Assembly: GCF_003697845.1 (NCBI RefSeq)
Contig: NZ_RDQE01000004.1
Coordinates: 1 to 64,000, forward strand
Direction: 5' to 3'
DNA length: 64,000 nt
From: Halobellus captivus
GTDB lineage: Archaea > Halobacteriota > Halobacteria > Halobacteriales > Haloferacaceae
In this document: piece after piece, positions 56,425-64,000 of the stretch
How positions within the stretch are numbered: the first letter of the stretch is position 1
Layout: each line of letters opens with the position of its first letter
Made by a program: the position numbers and the translations under genes
Notes under the pieces: model-generated
What the model was told of the DNA's origin: nothing
Database searches by the model: none
What the model saw: the letters and a program-made list of their open reading frames with translations, nothing else

Positions 56425-57249
56425 GTGCAGGTCGTCGGATACGAGACGGGTGCCAGCGGTGACGGGGACGACGGGGAGGCGACCGGGAGCGACGCGGTCG
56501 GCGGCGGTCCTGCCCCGGTCGGCGGCGGGTTCTACGTCGCCGACGGCGGCGAGGTCGAGTACGTCGCGGCCGACCCCGGCAGCGAGCTCTCCTTCGGGCT
56601 CGGCGACCGGCGGTGTGCCGGGACGGTCCACGAGGGGAGCCACGTCGCCTGCGACGCCGACGCCGCGCCCTACTGCGAGGCCCACTCGGACGTCTGGGTG
56701 TGCGCCCGTTGTACGGGGACGTGTCTCAAGGACGAGATGGACTGCCACGAGGAGCACGCGATGTACCTCGCGGCGTTCGCACCGGACACGTTCAAGGTGG
56801 GCGTCACCCGGCTGTGGCGGCTCGGGACGCGGCTCCGCGAGCAGGGGGCCGACCGTGCGGCTCACGTCCGAACGTTTCCCGACGGCCGGGTCGCCCGCGA
56901 GGTCGAGGCCGAACTCGCGAGCGGCGGGGGGCTCGTCGACCGCGTTCGGGTGCCGACGAAGGTCGACGGGTTCGGGCGGGAGGTGGACGCCGGGGCGTGG
57001 GAGGAACTGGTCGACCGCTTCGAGCCGATCGAGCGGTTCGACTTCGACTACGGGCTCGACCTGACCGACCGGCCGGTCGCGGAGACGATGGCGGCCGGGA
57101 CGGTTCGGGGCTGGAAGGGACGGGTACTGGTGCTCGACCGGAACGGGTCGACGTACGCGGTCGACGCCCGCGAGCTGGTCGGCCACGAACTGACCGAGGA
57201 GGTGCCCGACCGCGACCTGCAGTCGAGCCTGGGAGCGTTCGGCGGGTAG
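56425..57249 (+). CDS. DUF2797 family Cys/His-rich protein
   Basis: 274 residues from GTG 56425, placed by a TATA-like CGTTATTAG (about 56393-56401) about 27 bases upstream. QVVGYETGASG opens the protein and a glycine-rich strand follows. CAGTVHEGSHVACDADAAPYCEAHSDVWVCARCTGTCLKDEMDCHEEHAMYLAAFAPDTFKVGVT holds Cys/His pairs likely to bind zinc, then LGVT-type strands RTFPDGRVAREVEAELA. It is a conserved archaeal and bacterial family (DUF2797) whose function I cannot name. It follows menD by 60 bases. Confidence 0.88.
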   Translation: MQVVGYETGASGDGDDGEATGSDAVGGGPAPVGGGFYVADGGEVEYVAADPGSELSFGLGDRRCAGTVHEGSHVACDADAAPYCEAHSDVWVCARCTGTCLKDEMDCHEEHAMYLAAFAPDTFKVGVTRLWRLGTRLREQGADRAAHVRTFPDGRVAREVEAELASGGGLVDRVRVPTKVDGFGREVDAGAWEELVDRFEPIERFDFDYGLDLTDRPVAETMAAGTVRGWKGRVLVLDRNGSTYAVDARELVGHELTEEVPDRDLQSSLGAFGG

Positions 57250-57496
57250 GTGAGCAGGTGTGGCAGGGGTGTGGTACGGTCCGAATCTCGAACGTCGCTC
57301 CGGCCGGCACCGCGCCTCATTCCTCCCCAGCCTCGGCGGACGCGCCGGCGCGGGCACGGCCGCGCCGGCCCGCCACCTCCCTCGCGGGCTCCTCGCGCCC
57401 CGTCGGGGCGCTCGGAGGCGCGCCGACCGTGCGAGATGCGCTCGAAGCGGGCACCTTGGCGAGCGAGCGACGACATCGAGAGCGACGACGTGACCG
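57250..57496. other. Intergenic region between convergent genes
   Basis: About 247 bases of high-GC sequence between the DUF2797 stop and the end of the ABC permease gene. Several short frames cross it but none looks like a protein. No clear promoter, RNA or repeat. Confidence 0.4.
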
Positions 57497-58543
57497 TCAC
57501 GTCCCGATCCCGTTGACGGTTATGAACCGCCGGACGGCAAGGTACGCGACGGCGGCGAGGGCGGCGTAGACGACGACCGTCAGCGTCGTCGCCGGGTCGG
57601 CGCTGTCGATCGCGAGCCGCGCGACCGCGTTCGTCGGGCCGCCCGCCACCGCGGTCGCGCCGCCGAAGAGCACGAGGACGGCGACCGAGTAGAGGAACTG
57701 CGCGGCCCGACGGTCGGGCGCGGCGGCCGCGATCGCCGCGGCGACCCCGACGACCAGCGTCGTCAGCGCGGTCATCAACGCGAGGATCGTCGGGACGTTG
57801 GCGACGGGCGTTCCGTTGAGTTCGAGCAGTACCAGCCAGAGCAGGGCCTGTCCGGGCGCGATCGCGACCGCCGCGAGCGCCTTGCCGTCGACGATCTCGC
57901 CGATCGTCACGGGCGCGACCCGCAGGAGCTCGAGCGTCCCCCGATCGACCTCCTCCGTTATCGAGTCGACGACGAGCGACCCCGAGATGAACACGGGCAG
58001 GAACACCAACACCGGGATCAACACCGTGTACGTGAACGTGAAGTACGGGCTGGTGCCGGTCGAGTCGGGCAGGGGAAGCGGGGACCGGGTCAGCGAGTCT
58101 GCACGCTCGACGCGCTCGGTTCGCTCGTAGGCCCGGAGGAGATTCCGTAGCTGGACGACGATCACCGTGGTCTCGACGGTGGCGTCGGGCGCGGTCACAG
58201 CCACCGATATCCCGCCCCCGTCGTCGCGCGTCGCCATCGCGACGGCGTCGGCGGCGTTGCGGTCGAAGGCGGCCCGGGCCGCGGACGGGTCCTCGTAGCG
58301 CGTCACCGACGCGCCGGGCACCTCCGCGGCCGCACGTTCGAGCCCCTCGACCGCGTCGCCGGCGGCCGCCACCTCGATCTCCGCGCCGTCGAGCGCGCCG
58401 GGGTCGTACATCGAGACGAGCCCGACGACGAGAAAGGAGGAGAACGCCGCGATGAACAGCTGGATCGCGATCGCGAGCAGGATCGTCTTCTCCGCGCGGA
58501 GCCCCGCGATCTCCCGCCGTGCCACGGTGAGTCGGCTACCCAT
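57497..58543 (-). CDS. ABC-2 type transporter permease (NatB-like)
   Basis: 348 residues. The N-terminus VARREIAGLRAEKTILLAIAIQLFIAAFSSFLV is the typical first helix of export permeases. A large extracytoplasmic loop follows, then VLIPVLVFLPVFISGSLVVDSITEEVDRGTLELLRVAPVTIGEIVDGKALA, the ABC-2 'E..RGTLE.L...P.....I..GK' coupling-helix motif, and five more helices. With the upstream ATPase (60620-61666) and the fusion protein (58536-60623) it makes a NatAB-like exporter; substrate unknown. Its start overlaps the fusion gene's stop by 8 bases, so it is the third gene of an operon. Confidence 0.88.
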   Translation of the reverse strand: MGSRLTVARREIAGLRAEKTILLAIAIQLFIAAFSSFLVVGLVSMYDPGALDGAEIEVAAAGDAVEGLERAAAEVPGASVTRYEDPSAARAAFDRNAADAVAMATRDDGGGISVAVTAPDATVETTVIVVQLRNLLRAYERTERVERADSLTRSPLPLPDSTGTSPYFTFTYTVLIPVLVFLPVFISGSLVVDSITEEVDRGTLELLRVAPVTIGEIVDGKALAAVAIAPGQALLWLVLLELNGTPVANVPTILALMTALTTLVVGVAAAIAAAAPDRRAAQFLYSVAVLVLFGGATAVAGGPTNAVARLAIDSADPATTLTVVVYAALAAVAYLAVRRFITVNGIGT

Positions 58544-60623
58544 GGAGGCTCACCACCCCGAAGTTGTACGCGGCGTGAAGCAGCGTCGCGGCCGCGAGCG
58601 CGAGGACGTACTTCGTCCGATCCCGGCTCGCGCCGACCGCCGACAGCGACGCGGTGACCCCGTGGAGCGCGAGCGGTGCGAGGAAGAGCCCGACGAGGAC
58701 GGGCGGCGGGAGGTCGGAGAGGCCGGCGACGGAGCCGAAGGCGGCCCGGCCGACGTACAGCTCCGTGAGCCCGACCGCCTGGACGACGGCGGTCGCCTTC
58801 TCCGCGAGGAAGAAGCCGGTCCCGGAGGCGAGCCCGACGGCGACGGCGACCCGGTCGGTCCGGGCGAACACGCCCCGCTCGAACCCGGCGTAGAGGTGGA
58901 CGCTCTTGGCGACCTCCTCGACGAACGCGATGACGACGAGCAGGACGGGGATCGAGACGGTGACGGGCAGCGCGAAGAGGACCGCGACCGCGAGCAGCTC
59001 CGCGACGAAGACGAAGGGGATCGTACACGCGGCCAGGAACGCGACCGCGACGAGCCCCCGAACCCGCCCCGGGATCCGGGCCGCGATCCCCGTCGGCGGC
59101 GACTCGCGGACGCCATCGCCGACCGCCGAGAGCCGGACCGCGAGGGCGTCGAGGAACTTGCGGGTCACCGGCTTCTGGGTGAACAGGTCCTCCTCGCGGT
59201 ACACGCCGAGCCCGAGCCCGAAGCAGAGAGCCGCGGTGGCCGCGGTCGGTCCCGTCGCGAACAGGAACTCGCCGACGGACACCGACTCGTTCTGGAGGTC
59301 GAAGACGACGAGCGTGAGCGGCGAGATCAACGCGACGGGCGTCACGTTCGTGAATATCGCCGGGACGAACGCGTAGGAGGTGAGGAGGACGCTCACCGCG
59401 ACCGTGACGAAGGTGAGCTCCTTGAACGACCGCGCGAACACCGCGCCGACGAAGGTGGCGCCGAGGAACGTCGCCGCGATGGGCAACACCGCGAGCACGG
59501 AGATCGCTCCGCCGCCGACGACGAGCGCGATCAGGGAGGTGACCGCGACCGCGACCGCGACGTACGGGAGCGTCTTGCCCGCGACGATCTCCGTCGGCGA
59601 CAGCGGCGTGACGAGGAGCGGCTCGCCCCGCCGGTTGGTCCGCTCGTCGAGGACCGAGGAGCCGTACGCCTGCGTGAGGAAGTTCATCGGCACGAGGAAC
59701 GCGAACGCCAACACGAGCGACGCGAACGGGAAGGGCGGCGTGATCGACCCGGGAGACCCGGTCAAGTCCGCGCCGAACGCGCCGCCGCCGATCGAGGGGA
59801 CGGCGAGTCCGCCCGACCCGTCATCGGTGCCGAAGGGCCACCAGCCGTCGTTGCCATCGTCGTCGGTGTTACCGCCGCTGTCACCGCTGTCAGCGTTGCC
59901 ATCGCCGGCGACGTCACCGCCGCCGTCATCCCCATCACTCCCGCCATCACCGGATCCGCTTCCGTCCACGGTATCGGCGTCCGAGGAACCACCGCCGCCG
60001 TCATCGCCTCCGTCGGATCCGGTGTCGTCGGTTCCGCCGCCGTCTCCACCGTCGTCAGTCCCCGAGGTCCCGCCGAACGCTTCCCCGTCGTCGAGCGTCG
60101 AGCCGCGGCTCACGTACCGGAGCGTGACGGTCACCGGGAAGGCCGCGGTCCCGTTCGGCTCCGCCGCCATCAGCCGCTCGTTGTGGGCCTCGACCGCCTC
60201 CTCGAACGACGCGGCGGCCGCCTCCCCCTTCCGTGTGTCGACCGCGCGAACGACCACGCCGACCGGTTCGCTCCCGCCGTCGGCTCGGACCTCCCGAACG
60301 AGTAGGTCCGCCGTCGATCCGAGCGTCGCCTCCTCGGCCGGCACGGCGGTCAGGGCGGGTTCGGCCTCGACCGCGTCCGCGTACGGCGAGCCCGGATCGA
60401 CGCCCACCCGATAGACGTCCCGGTCCACGTCGAGTCCGACGGCACCGGTGGCCGCGCCCACGCCGAGGACGCCGCCCGCGACGACCAGGAGCGCGAGCGC
60501 GGTCAGAAGCGTGCGTCGGTCGACGCCGCCCGTCGCCCGCGATGCCTCCCACCTGGCGACCCGAAGAACGCGTCGGGATCGACGGGTGACCTCCCGGGCC
60601 CGACGGCTCGTACGGTCGATCAC
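58536..60623 (-). CDS. ABC-2 permease fused to a PrsW/CPBP-type intramembrane protease
   Basis: 695 residues in two parts. N-terminal half: one helix (about 38-63), an extracytoplasmic domain, an unusual Gly/Asp/Ser-rich linker (about 183-260), then six helices with VLDERTNRRGEPLLVTPLSPTEIVAGKTLPY, the ABC-2 permease coupling motif. C-terminal half (about 490-695): PrsW-like domain with EEVAK (E569/E570/K573), F-x3-E (F604/E608), H654 and HAAYN (H683/N687), the four motifs of the PrsW/CPBP protease superfamily. PrsW-type enzymes cleave within membranes and are usually separate proteins. The fusion predicts that cleavage and export are linked. It is in an operon with the ATPase (ATGA) and the second permease. 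Confidence 0.88.
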   Translation of the reverse strand: MIDRTSRRAREVTRRSRRVLRVARWEASRATGGVDRRTLLTALALLVVAGGVLGVGAATGAVGLDVDRDVYRVGVDPGSPYADAVEAEPALTAVPAEEATLGSTADLLVREVRADGGSEPVGVVVRAVDTRKGEAAAASFEEAVEAHNERLMAAEPNGTAAFPVTVTLRYVSRGSTLDDGEAFGGTSGTDDGGDGGGTDDTGSDGGDDGGGGSSDADTVDGSGSGDGGSDGDDGGGDVAGDGNADSGDSGGNTDDDGNDGWWPFGTDDGSGGLAVPSIGGGAFGADLTGSPGSITPPFPFASLVLAFAFLVPMNFLTQAYGSSVLDERTNRRGEPLLVTPLSPTEIVAGKTLPYVAVAVAVTSLIALVVGGGAISVLAVLPIAATFLGATFVGAVFARSFKELTFVTVAVSVLLTSYAFVPAIFTNVTPVALISPLTLVVFDLQNESVSVGEFLFATGPTAATAALCFGLGLGVYREEDLFTQKPVTRKFLDALAVRLSAVGDGVRESPPTGIAARIPGRVRGLVAVAFLAACTIPFVFVAELLAVAVLFALPVTVSIPVLLVVIAFVEEVAKSVHLYAGFERGVFARTDRVAVAVGLASGTGFFLAEKATAVVQAVGLTELYVGRAAFGSVAGLSDLPPPVLVGLFLAPLALHGVTASLSAVGASRDRTKYVLALAAATLLHAAYNFGVVSLHG

Positions 60624-61666
60624 TCGGCTCCCTCGCTCGTCGCCGTCTCCGCCCGTTTCTCACGGTCTCCGTCGCGATTCCAGCCTTCGGACGTGTCTCC
60701 GTCCGCGTCGGGACCGGACCCGCCTCCCCGCCGACGCCCCGGCATCGGTCGCCCCACGAGGTCGAGGAACACGTCCTCGAGGCTCGGTTCCCGGGTGCGG
60801 ATGTCGACGACGGTTCCGCCGGCGTCGGACGCCGCCGTCCGCACCCGATCGACCGCGTCCATCGACGGGACGACCGTGCGGTAGCGGTCGCCGACCTCCT
60901 CGGCGGTTCCGATGTCGGCTGCCTCGGCGTCACCGACGTCGATTTCGGCTTCGTTCGCGCCGGCCTCCGGTTCCACGTCGGTGTACACGTGGTACGTCGT
61001 CTCGCCGTGTCGCTCGCGGATCTCGTCGACGGTGCCGCGGGCGACGATCCGTCCCTCGTTCATGATGACGACGCGGTCACAGACCGATTCGACGTGATAC
61101 AGGTTGTGCGCGGAGAACACGACGGTCTTGCCCGCCGCCCGCAACTCGCGAGTGAACTCCAGGACGGAGTTCGTCGTCACCGGGTCGAGCCCGGAGGCGG
61201 GCTCGTCGTACACCAACACGTCGGGGTCGTTCACCAGCGAGCGCGCGATGGCGACCTTCCGTTTCATCCCCTTCGAGACGTCCCCGAGCCGGCGGTCGCG
61301 GTGGTCGAGGTCCAGTCGGTCGAGCGCTCGATCGATCCGCTCGTCGGCGACGGATCGAGGGACTTCGTAGAGGTCGGCGAAGAAGCGGAGGTAGGAGGTC
61401 GCCGTCATCTCCTCGTACAGCGGCGACTCCTCGGGGAGAAAGCCGAGGTGGTGCCGCATCGCCGGCTCGGTGGAGTCGTATCCCGCGACGCGCGCCTCGC
61501 CGGCGGTGGGCTCGATCAGCCCAGCGAGGGTCTTCAGCGTCGTCGTCTTGCCCGCGCCGTTCGGACCCACGATCCCGAACACCTCGCCCTCCTCGACCGC
61601 GAAGGTGCTGTCGACGACGGCCGAGAAGTCGCCGTACGTCTTCTCGAGGCCCGCGACCTCTATCAT
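60620..61666 (-). CDS. ABC transporter ATP-binding protein (NatA-like)
   Basis: 348 residues. VFGIVGPNGAGKTTTLKTLAG is Walker A; GFLPEESPLYEEMTATSYL the Q-loop region; DVSKGMKRKVAIARSLVNDPDVLVYDEPASGLDP the signature (here VSKGMKRK), Walker B and D-loop; VVFSAHNLYHVESV the H-loop. A C-terminal domain of about 130 residues with a D/E-rich linker follows, as in NatA-type exporters with a regulatory tail. It energises the two permeases below it in the operon (60623 and 58543). A palindromic TATA-like site lies at 61689-61699. Confidence 0.95.
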   Translation of the reverse strand: MIEVAGLEKTYGDFSAVVDSTFAVEEGEVFGIVGPNGAGKTTTLKTLAGLIEPTAGEARVAGYDSTEPAMRHHLGFLPEESPLYEEMTATSYLRFFADLYEVPRSVADERIDRALDRLDLDHRDRRLGDVSKGMKRKVAIARSLVNDPDVLVYDEPASGLDPVTTNSVLEFTRELRAAGKTVVFSAHNLYHVESVCDRVVIMNEGRIVARGTVDEIRERHGETTYHVYTDVEPEAGANEAEIDVGDAEAADIGTAEEVGDRYRTVVPSMDAVDRVRTAASDAGGTVVDIRTREPSLEDVFLDLVGRPMPGRRRGGGSGPDADGDTSEGWNRDGDREKRAETATSEGAE

Positions 61667-61688
61667 GGGCTCGGGTCCGGCGGGGGCC

Positions 61689-61699
61689 GGGTTAAACCC
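61689..61699 (-). promoter_or_regulatory. Promoter GGGTTTAACCC of the ABC operon
   Basis: A palindromic 11-mer with a central TTTAA core, 23-33 bases before the ATG at 61666, i.e. in TATA-box position for a leaderless transcript. The palindrome could additionally be an operator. Confidence 0.45.
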
Positions 61700-61769
61700 A
61701 CGCCCGCGGGTATCAACCGCGAGAACGTCCCGGCAGCTCTCCGACCGGGTACTGCTCTCGGTCGTCCGA

Positions 61770-62834
61770 TCAGTCGTCCGCCCAGGCGTCGCCGTGTGCC
61801 CGGTAGCCGTCGAACTCGCCGCGGTCGATCTCCCGTTCGATCTCGCGTTTCGTCTCGCGGTCCAACTCTAGGAGGTGACACAGCGGGTGACCCGGTGCGG
61901 CGACCGGGTTCTCGAGCGCGCCGAGGATCAGTCCGTCGAAGGGCGCGCGAACGACGCGCTCCTCGGTCTTGAAGTGGTTCGTCACGGTACAGATCGGGTC
62001 GTCCTCGTGGACGAGCGGGTACGGCCCCCACTCCATGTCGACGAGACCGCCCGTGTCCGCCCGGATCCAGCGTTTGGTGGTGTCGGCGGCCGTCGACTCG
62101 TACCACCCCGGCCAGTGGACCGGCTCGTTCGGGAGCACGCCGTACTCGGCGAGCACGCTCTCGACGCCCTCCAGCGCCTTCTCGATCAGGACCGGCTGGA
62201 ACCGGTGGGCGCGTCCCATCTCGACGGTGACGGTCGGGATGCCGTCCGCGGTCGCGACCGACCGGAGCGACCCCGCGTCGCCCGTGCCGTAGAGGACCAC
62301 GTTGGTCGCGAACGCGCGGGCGAGTCGCTCGACGCCCGGGTCCTCGAGGTCGGCGCGGGCGTGATAGATCGTCGTTCGATTCCGGGTCGACGTGTGGAAA
62401 TCGAGCCCGAGGTCACACGGGGCGACGAACCGGCGGTAGATCTCGTTGGCCATCCGTTCCGTCGTGTTCGATCCCGCCCGGCCGGGGAACGACCGGTTCA
62501 TGTCCTGGTCGTAGATCGGCGTGTATCGCTGTTGGGCCTCGAACGCGGGGACGTTACACGCGTGGAGACAGACCAGCGTTCCGTGAAGCTCGCTCGGGTC
62601 GTACCGGTCGGCGACCTCCTGAACGACCTTGACGCCGTTGAGCTCGTCGCCGTGGATCCCGGCGCTGAAGAAGACGTTCGGGCCGCCCCCTTCCCCGTTG
62701 ATCACGGTGATCGGCACCCGGATCGGGTCGCCGAGGTAGCTCTCGCCGACCTCGTAGCGAACGTGTCGTTTCTCCCCGGGCGCGACCTCGGCGTCGTAGC
62801 GGAACGGCTCCGGTTCGCGAGACGGTTCGCTCAT
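61770..62834 (-). CDS. Succinylglutamate desuccinylase/aspartoacylase-family metallopeptidase-like protein
   Basis: 354 residues. VFFSAGIHGDELNGVKVVQEV holds the zinc-ligand H-x-x-E (GIHGDE); CLHACNVPAFEAQQRYTPIYDQDMNRSFPG the substrate Arg region (D-x-N-R-x-F); DLGLDFHTSTRNRT the third zinc ligand (DFH), and TVEMGRAHRF the catalytic Glu (VTVEMG). The C-terminal domain is a beta barrel. Family members deacylate amino acids or conjugates; haloarchaeal paralogues are numerous and their substrates not established. Single gene, divergent from the membrane protein at 62936. Confidence 0.92.
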   Translation of the reverse strand: MSEPSREPEPFRYDAEVAPGEKRHVRYEVGESYLGDPIRVPITVINGEGGGPNVFFSAGIHGDELNGVKVVQEVADRYDPSELHGTLVCLHACNVPAFEAQQRYTPIYDQDMNRSFPGRAGSNTTERMANEIYRRFVAPCDLGLDFHTSTRNRTTIYHARADLEDPGVERLARAFATNVVLYGTGDAGSLRSVATADGIPTVTVEMGRAHRFQPVLIEKALEGVESVLAEYGVLPNEPVHWPGWYESTAADTTKRWIRADTGGLVDMEWGPYPLVHEDDPICTVTNHFKTEERVVRAPFDGLILGALENPVAAPGHPLCHLLELDRETKREIEREIDRGEFDGYRAHGDAWADD

Positions 62835-62935
62835 GCGGGCCCGTCACGCGACGGCGGTAAAACCCCTCGGCCGATGACTGCTCGGGCGAGCGATCGGCGG
62901 TACCCTTACGGTACCCCTTCGAGAACGGATGCCGT

Positions 62936-63964
62936 ATGACCGAGGGAGACGGGAAATCCGGGGGTTCCGGGGTCGACCGCGATCCCGTGACCGAGGACGA
63001 CCCCGTGGCCGATCCCGCGGTCGCTCCCGACCCCGCAGCGGGTCCCGAGACTGATGACGTTCCCGAGACCGATGGCGATCCCGCGGCAGACATCGACCCC
63101 GCAGTCGCCGCCACCGCCCGCGAGGAGCTGCGGACGACGTTCACCTACCAGGTCGAGCGGCTCCGCGAGATCGACACCAAGGCCATCGAGATCCTCAAGG
63201 CCAACCTCGTGCTCATCGGGATCGTCGTCACCGGCGGCTCGATCGTCGTCCAGACCGAGTTCGACCTCGGCGGGTTCCTCAACCCATTCACGCTGGCCGG
63301 CGGGGTCCTCCTCCTCGTCTCCACGGGACTGGCGGCAGTCACGTACACCGCCTCGGACCTCCGCGGCGGGTTGGACATCGCCGACGTCGACGCCGTGATC
63401 GCGGCCGAAGGGGCGGGTCCCGGTGGCGACACGAGCGACCGCGACCCCGGATTCGACGAGCGACTGCTCCGCAGCTACGCCGAGTGGATCGACTACAACG
63501 CCCGAGTGACCGCGGTCAACGACCTGCTCGCGACGGTGACCGTCCTCCTGGTCTTCCTCGCTTTCGTCTACGTCGTCGCCGGCGTCGCGGTCGGGGCGGC
63601 CGGGCTCTCGGCGGCGGCATCGTGGCTCTCGTTCGCCGCCCTGACGGTCGTCGGCGGCTGGTTCACCTGGCTAGCCGCGCACATGGGCCACCTCGGTCCG
63701 GAGACGAGACATTCGGCGGCGTCCTTCGAGGGCGTCCAGCTCTCGAAGGGAGCCGACCGGACGGAGGCGTGGACGTCGCTCCGGGCGATGCTCGGAAGCG
63801 CACCGTCGGCGGAATCGTCGCCGGTGGAGACATCCGTGGTGGAGTCACCTGGATCGAGCGACGAAAACGAAGGTGAGGAGGGCGGAGGCGGGGAGAACGG
63901 AGGAGAGAGCGGAGGCGGGAAGGACGGCGCGGAGAGCGGAGACGCGGAACGCCGCGAGAGGTAG
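62936..63964 (+). CDS. Haloarchaeal membrane protein with four helices
   Basis: 342 residues. An acidic N-terminal 55 residues is followed by AREELRTTFTYQVERLREIDTKAIEILKANLVLIGIVVTGGSIVV. Helices lie at about 89-108, 119-140, 196-218 and 220-245. The C-terminal 90 residues are acidic and low complexity. The 'ID-x-KA...LL' pattern before the first helix recalls SLATT/PycTM-type membrane effectors, but the similarity is weak. I do not recognise a domain with confidence. It has a repeated CGGTACCCTT in the 40 bases before its start. Confidence 0.7.
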   Translation: MTEGDGKSGGSGVDRDPVTEDDPVADPAVAPDPAAGPETDDVPETDGDPAADIDPAVAATAREELRTTFTYQVERLREIDTKAIEILKANLVLIGIVVTGGSIVVQTEFDLGGFLNPFTLAGGVLLLVSTGLAAVTYTASDLRGGLDIADVDAVIAAEGAGPGGDTSDRDPGFDERLLRSYAEWIDYNARVTAVNDLLATVTVLLVFLAFVYVVAGVAVGAAGLSAAASWLSFAALTVVGGWFTWLAAHMGHLGPETRHSAASFEGVQLSKGADRTEAWTSLRAMLGSAPSAESSPVETSVVESPGSSDENEGEEGGGGENGGESGGGKDGAESGDAERRER

Positions 63965-64000
63965 CTACTCCTCCTCTTCCTCCGCTTCGACCGGTCCTCG
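63965..64000 (-). CDS. C-terminal end of a minus-strand gene running off the window
   Basis: Stop TAG at 63967-63965; the visible codons read RGPVEAEEEEE. Such a glutamate tail is normal for haloarchaeal proteins. Too short to name. Confidence 0.4.
   Translation of the reverse strand, partial: RGPVEAEEEEE

Noticed and set aside
62936-63964. Calling the membrane protein a Pycsar or SLATT defence effector
   Set aside because: Only a weak ID-x-KA pattern before the first helix; no cyclase or other defence gene is adjacent.
1-64000. CRISPR array, tRNA, rRNA or integrase-type attachment site
   Set aside because: No regularly spaced repeats with unique spacers, no tRNA-like cloverleaf, no rRNA sequence and no integrase gene were seen.

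Overview
The window is high-GC, with acidic proteins, Tat/lipobox export signals, HalOD1, Bat-like and DUF7344 proteins, 'TTTATAAC/TATAACAA'-type promoters and many genes apparently starting at or near the transcript 5' end. All of this points to a haloarchaeon (class Halobacteria). I cannot fix the genus from sequence alone. No rRNA, tRNA or CRISPR array was seen.

Layout. 1-344: end of a PAPS-reductase-family gene (core metabolism). About 0.46-52 kb: a long accessory island devoted to surface glycan and extracellular functions. It holds a DUF354 GT-B protein, two exported beta-helix proteins, a deacetylase and an A/T-richer AAC(3)/toroid pair (0.5-10.7 kb). Next come UDP-GlcNAc 2-epimerase, a flippase, a beta-propeller and a sulfatase-like enzyme (10.7-17.6 kb). 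A minus-strand operon follows with WbpA/WbpB/WbpE/WbpD-like enzymes plus a second Gfo/Idh oxidoreductase (17.7-23.1 kb). After it lie a dockerin-bearing phosphoesterase overlapping a membrane-anchored cohesin (23.3-25.3 kb), an HPr-kinase-like ATPase, glycosyltransferases, a second sulfatase-like enzyme, and a GT4/multispanning membrane protein/DUF1616 operon (25.4-34.5 kb). Then come an orphan phnM, glmU-glmS (36.9-40 kb), and a polyprenyl-type GT2 with a divergent epimerase paralogue (42.8-45.2 kb). A regulator-rich segment (36.4-51.7 kb) carries four stand-alone HalOD1 proteins, two DUF7344 membrane HTH proteins, PadR, TrmB and a large PAS-GAF-HTH_10 protein, together with a terpene-synthase-like gene and an AglF-like nucleotidyltransferase.

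From about 51.8 kb the window returns to ordinary haloarchaeal genes: acyltransferase, DUF5798, surE, grpE, menD, DUF2797, a three-gene ABC exporter with a PrsW protease fused to one permease, an aspartoacylase-family protein and a membrane protein.

How it fits together. GlmS and GlmU supply UDP-GlcNAc. The WbpA/B/E/D set plus a 2-epimerase could convert it to a diacetamido-uronic acid nucleotide sugar. Glycosyltransferases, the membrane protein and the flippase could assemble and export a glycan. Deacetylase, acyltransferases and sulfatase-like enzymes could decorate it, and beta-helix proteins may act on it outside the cell. This pathway assignment is inferred from families and gene order. 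The most unusual items are the cohesin-dockerin gene pair, the terpene-synthase-like protein, two TnpB-less IS1341-type right ends at gene 3' ends, the PrsW-permease fusion, and catalytic-residue changes in the sulfatase-like enzymes and in one epimerase.
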